Shown: positions 9,517-17,093 of the stretch, piece by piece
Numbering within the stretch: the stretch's first letter is position 1
Layout of the letters: every line of letters starts with the position of its first letter
Source: Streptomyces polyasparticus
Lineage (GTDB): Bacteria; Actinomycetota; Actinomycetes; Streptomycetales; Streptomycetaceae
Length of the DNA: 61,927 nucleotides
Assembly: GCF_014493765.1 (NCBI RefSeq)
Contig: NZ_JACTVJ010000008.1
Coordinates: 1 to 61,927, forward strand
Direction: 5' to 3'
Program-made: the position numbers and the translations under genes
The notes under the pieces: model-generated
Databases searched by the model: none
Seen by the model: only the letters and a program-made list of their open reading frames with translations
What the model was told of the DNA's origin: nothing

Positions 9517-10500
9517 TCAGCTCACTGAGAGCACCGCACGCTCATCCAGCACGAAGCCGGGGTCGATCTGCTCAGCCAGGTCGGCCCCGGCCTTCGCGTT
9601 GCCCCAACTCGCCGCGTTCTTGCGGTGGAAGTGCACCATCTGCCGCGTGTACCGCTCCCAGTCCCTGCGCTCGTACGCGGCGTCCGCGACCGTGCGCATG
9701 GTCTCGAGCGCGGCACGGTTGGGCGCTTCGAGGAGCTCGAACCGGGGCGGCCGGCCCTTCTCCATCGCGCGCACCCAGTCCGAGTGCCCCACCGTCACCA
9801 GGAGGTCCTCGCCGACTTCCTCCCGGAGGAAGTCGATGTCGTCCTGCCCCTGCACCTTGTTGCCCACGACCTTGAGGGCGACGTCGAAGTCGCGGGCGTA
9901 CTCCTTGTACTGCCGGTAGACCGAGATGCCCTTGCGGGTGGGCTCCGCGATCAGGAACGTCATGTCGAAGCGGGTGAACATGCCGGAGGCGAAGGAGTCG
10001 GATCCCGCCGTCATGTCGACGACCAGGAACTCGTCGCGGGCGTCGACGAGATGGTTGAGACAGAGCTCGACCGCCCCGACCTTCGAGTGATAGCAGGCGA
10101 CGCCGAGATCGGACTCGGTGAAGGGCCCGGTGACCATCAAACGGACGGTGCCGCCGTCGAGTTCCACCTCGCGGGCGCAGCTTTCGTAGACCGGGTTGTC
10201 CTCCCGGATCCGCAGCAGACGCGAACCCTCGCCGGGCGGTGTCGTCTTGATCATCGTCTCGGCCGAGGCGATCCGCGGGTTGCTGCCGCGCAGGTAGTCC
10301 TTGATGAGCGGCAGCCGCGCCCCCATCGCGGGCATGGCGGTGGCCTCGTCCTCGTCGAGTCCGAGCGCGGCACCGAGGTGCTGGTTGATGTCCGCGTCGA
10401 CGGCGATGACCGGGGCGCCCGTGGTGGCGAGGTGGCGGATGAAGAGAGAGGACAGCGTGGTCTTGCCGCTGCCGCCCTTCCCGACGAAAGCAATTTTCAT
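9517..10500 (-). CDS. MinD/CooC-family P-loop ATPase
   Basis: Encodes 327 residues from ATG 10500, where the P-loop fold begins (MKIAFVGKGGSGKTTLSSL). This is the deviant Walker A (KGGxGKTT) of the ParA/MinD/CooC class; DADINQHLGAALG near residue 40 is the switch Asp, and VVDMTAGSDSFASG near 165 is Walker B-like. The early ADINQHLG block and the lack of a membrane-targeting helix are closer to CooC (CO dehydrogenase maturation) than to MinD. No nickel-enzyme genes are nearby, so the client is unknown. Divergent from the AraC gene. Confidence 0.87.
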   Translation of the reverse strand: MKIAFVGKGGSGKTTLSSLFIRHLATTGAPVIAVDADINQHLGAALGLDEDEATAMPAMGARLPLIKDYLRGSNPRIASAETMIKTTPPGEGSRLLRIREDNPVYESCAREVELDGGTVRLMVTGPFTESDLGVACYHSKVGAVELCLNHLVDARDEFLVVDMTAGSDSFASGMFTRFDMTFLIAEPTRKGISVYRQYKEYARDFDVALKVVGNKVQGQDDIDFLREEVGEDLLVTVGHSDWVRAMEKGRPPRFELLEAPNRAALETMRTVADAAYERRDWERYTRQMVHFHRKNAASWGNAKAGADLAEQIDPGFVLDERAVLSVS

Positions 10501-10636
10501 GTTCACCAAGCGTAGTGGGATGAATGCACTGCGCATCCGCTTCGCGTGGAGAAGACCACTCCTTCGTGGGGTGGACGGCCCGATCCCCGGCGGCGGCGTG
10601 AGACGGGCCTTAGGGCGGGGGCGTCGGTCTGCGAGC

Positions 10637-11464
10637 ATGCCGGGCATGGGGAGTGGGGGAGAGCACGCGCGGTTGTGGACCGCTCAGGGCAGCTCGCAGG
10701 TGGAGTTGCTGGCGGCACGGTTCGAGCGGTTCGCCTTCGACCGGCACAGTCATGAGCAGCTGTCCGTCGGCGTCATCGAAGAGGGGGCCGAGGGGCTGCA
10801 CTTGGCGGGTGGCCAGGTCGTGATCCCGGCCGGGCAGCTGGTGATCATCAACCCGGGGCAGGTGCACACCGGCTTCGCCGCAGACGAGGCCGGGTGGCGC
10901 TACCGGATGTTCTACTTCGACACCGGCATGGTCGAGGAACTGGCGCGCGAGCGGCTGGGCGCGCGGGAGGTGTGGTTCCCGGAGACGGCCGTACGGGACG
11001 ACGGTCTTTTCGCCCGGCTGCGCCGTGTGCACGCGGCGCAGGAGGTGGCCGGTGACGATCCGCTGACGGCGGAGTCACTGCTGCTCGACGGGCTGGGGGC
11101 GGTACTGGGACGACATGCGCGTACGGGGCCGGCGCGGGCGGCAGGGCGGCAGGGCGGACACCGCGGGCCGGACCTGGCGCGGCAGGTGCTGCACGACCGG
11201 TGGACCGAGCCCGTCACCGTGGCGGAGCTCAGCGCGGCGACCGGCATGCCGCGCGCGTCCCTGATCGCGGCGTTCCGGCAGGCGTACGGGCTGCCGCCGC
11301 ACGCCTATCTGCTGCGGCTGCGCGCGAACCGGGCCCGGCGGATGCTCCTGCGCGGGGGCCGGCCGGCCGAGGTGGCGGCGGCCGCGGGCTTCTCCGACCA
11401 GGCCCATCTGACACGTATCTGCAAGCGGTACTTCGGGACCACACCCGGGGCGATTCGACCCTGA
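10637..11464 (+). CDS. AraC-family transcriptional regulator
   Basis: Encodes 275 residues from ATG 10637 (an in-frame ATG at 10646 is equally possible; neither has a strong ribosome site). The N-terminal half is a cupin-type ligand domain (FDRHSHEQLSVGVIEEG; PGQVHTG near 75). The C-terminal half is a double helix-turn-helix ending in AAAGFSDQAHLTRICKRYFG and TTPGAIRP, the AraC signature. By orientation it may control the transporter gene 170 bp downstream, with a 19-bp repeat array between them. The stop codon is the first three bases of that array. Confidence 0.9.
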   Translation: MPGMGSGGEHARLWTAQGSSQVELLAARFERFAFDRHSHEQLSVGVIEEGAEGLHLAGGQVVIPAGQLVIINPGQVHTGFAADEAGWRYRMFYFDTGMVEELARERLGAREVWFPETAVRDDGLFARLRRVHAAQEVAGDDPLTAESLLLDGLGAVLGRHARTGPARAAGRQGGHRGPDLARQVLHDRWTEPVTVAELSAATGMPRASLIAAFRQAYGLPPHAYLLRLRANRARRMLLRGGRPAEVAAAAGFSDQAHLTRICKRYFGTTPGAIRP

Positions 11465-11553
11465 TGTTCCCTGTGCACGCTGACGTTCCCTGCGCACGTT
11501 GACGTTCCCCGTGCACCTTGACGTTCCGCGCGCACCCTGACGTTCCCCGCGCC
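11462..11553. repeat. 19-bp tandem repeat, 4.8 copies, starting on the araC-type stop codon
   Basis: Units at 11462, 11481, 11500, 11519 and 11538, consensus tgacgttccccgcgcacct with 1-4 changes each. The first three bases of unit 1 are the stop codon of the AraC gene. It lies between regulator and transporter, so it could be an array of binding sites or just a minisatellite. Confidence 0.92.
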
Positions 11554-11634
11554 GGGAGTAGACCGCGACTTTCGTTCAAGACCCGTGCCCCGCCGCACCG
11601 CGAGGCTGCCGGGACGCGAACGAAAGGCAGTGCG

Positions 11635-13158
11635 ATGGTGTGGGCGATGGCGGTGTCACCGCTCGTCATGGTGTTGGGAATGATCACCGGGCTGCGGCGC
11701 CCGGCGCACGTGGCGGCGGCCGTCGGTGCGGTCGCGGCCGCGCTGCTGATCTGGTGGGTGCCGGACTTCGCCCTGCCGGGCGACGCGCTGACCGCCGGCG
11801 CCGGCGGTGCGGGACTGCTTGTGCTCAACGCCGCGGCGGTGATGCTGCCCGGCGTCTATCTCAGCCAGGTCCTGACCCGCCACGGGGTGCACCGGTCGCT
11901 GCAGGAGTGGGTACGGGGGCTGCCGCTGCCGGGACCCGCGAAGATCGCGCTCGTGGTGGCGGGCATCGCGCCCACGGTCGAGTCGCTGACCGGCTTCGGG
12001 GTGTCGCTGCTCGTCACGGTCCCGGTCCTTCTCGCCCTCGCGCCGCCCGCGACCGCGCTGCGCCAGGCCATGCTCGGCATGAACATCATGCCCTGGGGCA
12101 CCCTCGGCCTCGCCACCGTCATCGGCGCGGCCCTCACCGGCACGGGCACAGCGGAGTTGGGTACGGCCACCGCGATCACGAGCTCCCTGGTGTTCCCGCT
12201 GGTCACGGTCTGGGCGGCGCTGCTGGCCCGGCCGCGGCACCGGTTCCGTACGGCCGTCGTGGCGGGGGCCGCGGGCGGAGCGCTGTCGCTCGGGCTCCTT
12301 GCACTGGGCCGGGCGGGAATGGTGCAACCGGCCGGGGTGCTGGCCGGGTTGCTGGTCACGACGGCGGGGCTGCTCCTGTGCGCGGCACGGCGCCGGCGGC
12401 TCGCGGTGCGGCCCGGTGGGTCGGGCGCCCCTGACGGGTCCGGTGCCCCCGACGGATCCGGTGCCCCCGACGGTGGTCCACTGCTGCCGCCGGGGACGGT
12501 GCTGCGTGCGTACGGCATGGTCCTGGGCGGTATCGCCGTTCTGCGCACGGCGACCGCCGCCGGGGTCGCGCCGCTCGAACTCCACGCGGGCGGTGCGAGC
12601 TTCGCGGTCCTTTCGTCACCGGGACTGCCCCTGCTGGCCGCCGCGCTCCTCCTTGACCGGGGCCGCCCGAGCGGCGCGGACGCGCGTGCCGCACTGGCCC
12701 GGGCCGGCCGGCCGCTGCTTGCGCTGACCGGTTTCGTCGTCCTCGGCTGCCTGATGGCGGACAGCGGCATGATCGGCGAGCTGGGCGCGGCCGTGACGGG
12801 CGCGCCGCCGGCGGCCATCGCGCTGGTGGTGCCCGCGCTCGGGATGCTCGGCGGCTTCGTCACCGGGTCGAACGTCGGCGGCAACGCGCTGATGCTGCCG
12901 CTGCAGGAGCGCTTGGCACCTGACGGCGCGGGTCTCGAGGCATGGTTCGCGGCCCTGCAGAACAGTGCGGCGGGGCATGCCGTCTTCACCTCCCTGCCCA
13001 TGATCATGCTGATCCTGGCGGTGGCGGGCGACCGGGCGAAATCTGCCGGAGTGACCGAGCAGGGCCTGCTGCGCTTCGGCTTGGGAGTGGCGGCGGCGGT
13101 GTACGGGGCGCTGGCGGTGACGGCGGTGATGGTGATGGCTTGGAGCGGGGCTCTGTAG
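11635..13158 (+). CDS. L-lactate permease (LctP) family transporter
   Basis: Encodes 507 residues with about twelve membrane segments. The family blocks PTVESLTGFGVSLL near residue 110, MNIMPWGTLG near 152, GMLGGFVTGSNVGGNALMLPL near 400 and LQNSAAGHA near 440 match lactate permeases; proton-driven uptake of L-lactate, glycolate or similar acids is expected. A loop near residues 262-281 holds three GSGAPD-type hexapeptides from an 18-bp repeat. Start ATG 11635 follows AAAGG; an upstream extension through the 19-bp array is not supported. The AraC regulator upstream is the natural candidate controller. Confidence 0.83.
   Translation: MVWAMAVSPLVMVLGMITGLRRPAHVAAAVGAVAAALLIWWVPDFALPGDALTAGAGGAGLLVLNAAAVMLPGVYLSQVLTRHGVHRSLQEWVRGLPLPGPAKIALVVAGIAPTVESLTGFGVSLLVTVPVLLALAPPATALRQAMLGMNIMPWGTLGLATVIGAALTGTGTAELGTATAITSSLVFPLVTVWAALLARPRHRFRTAVVAGAAGGALSLGLLALGRAGMVQPAGVLAGLLVTTAGLLLCAARRRRLAVRPGGSGAPDGSGAPDGSGAPDGGPLLPPGTVLRAYGMVLGGIAVLRTATAAGVAPLELHAGGASFAVLSSPGLPLLAAALLLDRGRPSGADARAALARAGRPLLALTGFVVLGCLMADSGMIGELGAAVTGAPPAAIALVVPALGMLGGFVTGSNVGGNALMLPLQERLAPDGAGLEAWFAALQNSAAGHAVFTSLPMIMLILAVAGDRAKSAGVTEQGLLRFGLGVAAAVYGALAVTAVMVMAWSGAL
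12421..12474. repeat. 18-bp in-frame repeat, three copies, inside the permease gene
   Basis: Units at 12421, 12439 and 12457, consensus tccggtgcccccgacggt, encoding SGAPDG-type hexapeptides. It falls in a hydrophilic loop where length change should be tolerated. Confidence 0.9.
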
Positions 13159-13271
13159 TGCTGCTTTACAGGGGTGGGGCGGGTGCTCTGCAGTGACGTG
13201 GAGCCGTGCTCCGTAGTGAAGAAGGCCACTCCTTCGTGGGCCCGGCGGCTTTGCTGCGTAGGGTCTTACTC

Positions 13272-14084
13272 ATGAGTACTGCCGATCCGCTCGCCGCCCT
13301 CGGCGAGCTGCCCACTGTGGCCGACTCCGTGGACTCCGTACGCAAGGCCGTGGACCGGGTCTACGGTCACCGGGTCATGCGACGGCGCAGCCATGCGGTC
13401 ACCTCCGAGGCGGCGCTGCGCGGTGCGCGCGGCTCGGCCGCGCTGTCCGGTGCGGACTGGGCCCTTGAAGAGGTGCGGCGACGCAGCGACTTCAGCGGTG
13501 ACGACGAGGCGCGCACGGTCGGTGCGGCGCTGCGCCTGACCGCCGAGGCCGGTCAACTCCTTTCCATCTGGCGCCAGTCGCCGCTGCGGGTGCTCGCCCG
13601 GCTGCACCTGGTGGCGGCGGGCACCCAGGAGGACACGGTCGGGCGGCCGCGCCAGAAGGGCGAGCCGGTCGACGAACCGCTGGTCGAACTCCCGCTGCCC
13701 GAGGCGGACGAGGTCGCCGGGCGCATTGAGGGCCTCTCCGAACTGATCATCGCGGGCAGCTCGGCGCCGGCGATCGTCACGGCCGCGGTGGTGCACGGCG
13801 AACTGCTCGCGCTGCGCCCCTTCGGCGCGCACAACGGCCTGGTCGCGCGGGCCGCGGAACGGATCGTCCTGATCGGCAGCGGGCTCGACCCCAAGTCGAT
13901 CTGCCCGGCCGAGGTCGGCCATGCGGAGCTGGGGCGTGCGGCGTATGTGGCAGCTCTGGAGGGCTACGTCTCCGGTACGCCGGAGGGGATGGCGGCCTGG
14001 ATCGGGCACTGTGCCAAGGCGGTTGAGCTGGGAGTGCGGGAGTCGACGGCGGTCTGCGAGGCGCTGCAGCGGGGCGCGGCCTGA
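13272..14084 (+). CDS. Fic/DOC-related protein with degenerate active site
   Basis: Encodes 270 residues. The middle-to-late region has a Fic-like helix pair, with LRPFGAHNGLVARAAER near residue 198 at the place of the Fic loop HPFxxGNGRxxR. The catalytic His is replaced (RPF) and the GNGR core is altered (AHNGL), so AMP transfer is unlikely. Orthologues in streptomycetes have been labelled oxidoreductases without evidence. Probably an all-alpha scaffold of unknown role. The ATG has no ribosome site; TAGGGT seven bases upstream looks like a -10 box, suggesting a leaderless transcript. Confidence 0.7.
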   Translation: MSTADPLAALGELPTVADSVDSVRKAVDRVYGHRVMRRRSHAVTSEAALRGARGSAALSGADWALEEVRRRSDFSGDDEARTVGAALRLTAEAGQLLSIWRQSPLRVLARLHLVAAGTQEDTVGRPRQKGEPVDEPLVELPLPEADEVAGRIEGLSELIIAGSSAPAIVTAAVVHGELLALRPFGAHNGLVARAAERIVLIGSGLDPKSICPAEVGHAELGRAAYVAALEGYVSGTPEGMAAWIGHCAKAVELGVRESTAVCEALQRGAA

Positions 14085-14125
14085 GTCTCTGACGGGGGAC
14101 GCGGATGACTCCCTGACAAAGGGTT

Positions 14126-14153
14126 GCGGCGGTACCGATGTCGGTACCGCCGC
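14126..14153 (+). terminator. hairpin after the Fic-like gene
   Basis: Perfect 13-bp inverted repeat gcggcggtaccga / tcggtaccgccgc with a 2-base centre, 42 bp past the stop at 14084. No U-run. Likely terminator between convergent genes. Confidence 0.75.
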
Positions 14154-14586
14154 TGGCATGTCCGCCCAGTTACCAAGCGTCCTCGATGTATGCCCATCAG
14201 GTCGGGGAACTTTGCCCGTTGCCTGGTGCGGCTGGCCCGTAATCGACGGGTCGACGTCGCGTGGGTGCTGTGGCTTCCATGCTCGGTCCGTGGGGCCTTG
14301 GTTGCGTTAAAGGTGATCCTCTCGGATGTCCCTGGTCTCGCGGGCCGTTGAGTCCTTTGTACTCCTGTCATGGGGGAAGCGGAACCCCTGAGCGCACTTC
14401 TTTACTTTTAGGTTCAAATAGGTGCGAAACGGGCGGGGATGTGCTGGGCCGGGAGTGCTTCGGTGTGCTGAGGCGAGGAGGGCTGGGCGCTGTCCCGGGA
14501 GAGTGCAGGTCAGCGGGCGTTGTCAGTGGGGGCCGATACCGTTGGACGGGCCGGTGGCCCCCCGGGAGGGAGGGCTGTGTCCGCCC
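14154..14586. other. gene-poor, lower-GC convergent gap
   Basis: About 430 bp between the Fic-like gene (+) and the phosphatase gene (-). No convincing gene. A 55-codon reading frame at 14184-14351 (+) has weak codon bias and one TTA codon (tta at 14307-14309), so I do not call it. Around 14395-14425 the sequence is strikingly A/T-rich (tttacttttaggttcaaat) and could be a promoter. Nothing else is recognised. Confidence 0.5.
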
Positions 14587-15420
14587 TCAAGTCGCCAGCG
14601 CGCGACGCCTGCTGGCGTACCAGACAAGCCCCGCGGTCGCCGCCGCCGCACCCACCGCCGCGGCCGCGACGAGTGCCGGGCGGGGCGGAACGGGCAGTTT
14701 GCGCACCCGCTGCTTGAGGCGGACGGGCCGGTGGAAGTCGAGAATCGGCCAGTCGCGTGCGAGGGCTTCGCGGCGCAAGGTGCGGTCGGGGTTGACCGCA
14801 TAGGGGTGGCCGACGGATTCGAGCATCGGCAGGTCGGTGGCCGAGTCGCTGTACGCGTAGCAGCGATCCAGGTCGTATCCCTCGGACGCGGCGAGTTCGC
14901 GTACGGCTTCGGCCTTCGTCGGCCCGTATGCGTAGTACTCGATCTCGCCCGTGAAGCAGCCGTCGTCTCCGACGACCATGCGCGTGGCCACCACGCGGTC
15001 CGCGCCGAGCAGCTCGCCGATCGGCTCGACGACCTCGGCGCCGGAGGTGGACACGATCACCACGTCGCGCCCCGCAAGGTGGTGCTCCTCGATGAGCGAG
15101 GCGGCCTCGTCGTAGATGATCGGGTCGATCAGATCGTGCAGCGTCTCGGCGACGATCTCCTTGACCTGCTGCTGGTTCCAGCCCTTGCACAGCGCGGACA
15201 GATACTCGCGCATGCGCTCCATCTGGTCGTGGTCGGCGCCGCCCGCGAGAAAGATGAACTGGGTATACGCCGTCCTCAGCACCGCTCGGCGGTTGATCAG
15301 GCCGCCTTGGTAGAACGACTTGCTGAACGTGAGCGTGCTCGACTTCGCAATGACCGTCTTGTCCAGGTCGAAGAAGGCGGCTGTGCGGGGCAACGAGTGG
15401 TTTTCCACGTGGTCGAGCAT
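14587..15420 (-). CDS. HAD-IB family phosphatase (SerB-like) with C-terminal membrane anchor
   Basis: Encodes 277 residues. The HAD motifs are complete: FFDLDKT near residue 16 (nucleophile Asp and acid Asp), STSG near 122, the motif III Lys in TKAEAV near 168, and YSDSATDLPML near 190. This subclass hydrolyses phosphoserine or related small phosphomonoesters. The last 40 residues hold a hydrophobic Ala/Gly stretch then RRR, consistent with a C-terminal anchor. Divergent from the 6C RNA and the Tad locus. Confidence 0.85.
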   Translation of the reverse strand: MLDHVENHSLPRTAAFFDLDKTVIAKSSTLTFSKSFYQGGLINRRAVLRTAYTQFIFLAGGADHDQMERMREYLSALCKGWNQQQVKEIVAETLHDLIDPIIYDEAASLIEEHHLAGRDVVIVSTSGAEVVEPIGELLGADRVVATRMVVGDDGCFTGEIEYYAYGPTKAEAVRELAASEGYDLDRCYAYSDSATDLPMLESVGHPYAVNPDRTLRREALARDWPILDFHRPVRLKQRVRKLPVPPRPALVAAAAVGAAAATAGLVWYASRRRALAT

Positions 15421-15514
15421 AGGCGCCCACCATTCGGCGTAAGCTGGGGCGCGTGGGTTTGCCTGAGAAGGCCTTCGGGTACACCATGGAAGTCACGGAT
15501 CGTTCGCGACCGTG

Positions 15515-15623
15515 CTAACCCGGTCTGGCTCCTCCCCCCCCGAGTCGGACCGTGGGGACGACCCCCGCTCTCCCCCCCGGCGGGGGTCGTCGCATGTCCG
15601 GGCCCAGGTTTGGGCCCTTTTTG
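15515..15623 (+). ncRNA. 6C small RNA with intrinsic terminator
   Basis: Two hairpins with C-run loops, the hallmark of the actinobacterial 6C family (B11 in mycobacteria). Hairpin 1 has arms 15521-15531 and 15542-15552 (11 pairs, two wobble) with eight consecutive C at 15534-15541. Hairpin 2 has arms gacgacccccg (15557-15567) and cgggggtcgtc (15581-15591) with seven C at 15572-15578. A terminator follows: gggccca/tgggccc at about 15600-15617, then TTTTT. The 5' end is estimated. 6C in S. coelicolor is, as I recall, sporulation-linked and lies at this same site upstream of the septum-site gene. Confidence 0.92.
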
Positions 15624-15759
15624 TTGGCTCTCCCGGGCCCGGACATCCCCTCCTGCGCCCAGTCGGCGCCTTCCTCTGACCGTTGAGACTCGTCACGGTG
15701 TGTAGTGGTTGCGCTGCGCTCCGGAAGTCGTGGAGAACTCACCGGTTCGGGTGACGGAG

Positions 15760-15786
15760 TTATTCACATCGCTTCGGTTGTCCACA
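15760..15786 (+). promoter_or_regulatory. pair of DnaA-box-like 9-mers
   Basis: ttattcaca (15760-15768) and ttgtccaca (15778-15786); the second equals the Streptomyces DnaA-box consensus and the first fits TTWTNCACA. A weaker agatccaca follows near 15799. They lie upstream of ssd in the 15624-16010 gap, which holds no gene. Not an origin: no other boxes cluster here. Confidence 0.45.
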
Positions 15787-16010
15787 GATTTCGACCAAGA
15801 TCCACATGATTTCCGGGCTCCGCCCATCGTGATTCCTGCTTGCGAACTTCGCAGCCGGGCGCCTGCGCCTTCGGCTGCGTTTGGGATGCGGCATTCACAT
15901 CGTTCGCAGCGTTCACGTGCGTTCGGCGCCGGTTGGTGTCTCCGGCGGCGGGCGTGACGGGACGCGAAGGGCGCTCAAGACGCGAGGCGTTCGACGAGAG
16001 GGGCGGGAGC

Positions 16011-17093
16011 ATGACGGGAGCCATTGCGGAAGGCCGGCCGGCGGAGCGGAAGCGGCGCGGGCCGTTGATCGTGACGGAGGACGCGCAGCTGCTCGACGAT
16101 CTGTTGCGGCTGTGCGCCGCGGCGGGAGCCAGGGCCGAGGTGCACCACGGGGTGCCCGAGCGAAGAGACAGCTGGGAGGGCGCGCCTCTCGTCCTGGTCG
16201 GGGACGACGCGGCGGTGCGGGTGCGCGGCGCCACGCGGCGGCGCGGGGTGTGTCTGGTCGGCCGTGACCAGGACGATCCACGGGTGTGGCAGCGGGCTGT
16301 GGAGATCGGTGCCGATCATGTGCTGCGGCTGCCCGATGCCGAGCAGTGGATCGTGGACCGGATCGCCGATGCGGTCGAAGGCGTGGGGCGTCCCGCGCTG
16401 ACGGTCGGCGTGCTGGGCGGCCGGGGCGGGGCCGGTGCCTCGACGCTGGCCTGCGCGCTGGCGGTCTCGGCGGCGCGGGCGGGGCGGCGCACCATGCTGA
16501 TCGACGGGGATCCGCTGGGCGGCGGCCTCGATGTGCTCCTCGGCGGGGAGTCGGCGCAGGGGCTGCGCTGGCCCGCGTTCGCGCAGTCGCGGGGGCGGCT
16601 GGGGAGTGCGGCCCTCGAGGAGTCGCTGCCGGAGCTCAGTTCTTTACGGGTGCTCAGCTGGGACCGCGGCGACATGCTCACGATCCCGCCCGAGGCGATG
16701 CGCGCGGTGCTCGCCGCGGCGCGCAGGCGCGGCGGTGTGGTCGTCGTGGATCTGCCGCGGAGGGTGGACGAAGGGGTGGCCGAGGCCCTGGAGCAGCTCG
16801 ATCTCGGGCTCCTCGTGGTGCCGGCCGAGCTGCGGGCGCTGGCGGCGGCGGAGCGGGTCTCCTCTGCCGTACGGATGGTGCTGCGGGATCTGCGGGCGGT
16901 GGTCCGCGGCCCGTTCGCGGACGGGCTCGGCGCCGAGGAGACGGCGCGGATGCTCGATCTGCCGCTGGCCGGTGAACTGCCGCTGGACACGAGTGTGTTG
17001 AGCGGTGGAACGCCTGCGGCCGACGCCCGGGAGCCTCTCGCACGGTTCTGTACGGCCTTCTGGGAGCGCGTCCCCGCGGGAGACGCGTCATGA
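16011..17093 (+). CDS. ssd: Septum-site-determining protein Ssd (CpaE-like)
   Basis: Encodes 360 residues from ATG 16011 behind GAGGGGCGGGAG. N-terminal receiver-like domain (1-125), then a MinD/CpaE fold with a Walker A lacking the signature Lys (GGRGGAGAST near residue 137), as usual for Ssd. It heads the Tad pilus operon, where CpaE-like proteins place the secretion machine; mycobacterial Ssd also affects septation. The stop overlaps tadA (ATGA). Codon 212 is TTA (16644-16646), rare in this genome, which implies dependence on the bldA tRNA. Confidence 0.88.
   Translation: MTGAIAEGRPAERKRRGPLIVTEDAQLLDDLLRLCAAAGARAEVHHGVPERRDSWEGAPLVLVGDDAAVRVRGATRRRGVCLVGRDQDDPRVWQRAVEIGADHVLRLPDAEQWIVDRIADAVEGVGRPALTVGVLGGRGGAGASTLACALAVSAARAGRRTMLIDGDPLGGGLDVLLGGESAQGLRWPAFAQSRGRLGSAALEESLPELSSLRVLSWDRGDMLTIPPEAMRAVLAAARRRGGVVVVDLPRRVDEGVAEALEQLDLGLLVVPAELRALAAAERVSSAVRMVLRDLRAVVRGPFADGLGAEETARMLDLPLAGELPLDTSVLSGGTPAADAREPLARFCTAFWERVPAGDAS

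Noticed and set aside
10545-13240. Short repeated ccactccttcgtgg at about 10556 and 13228
   Set aside because: Two 14-bp copies 2.7 kb apart, each able to form only a small stem; too little to call an element.
14395-14430. tRNA-like aggttcaaatagg segment
   Set aside because: Resembles a T-arm only; no acceptor, D or anticodon stem can be folded around it.
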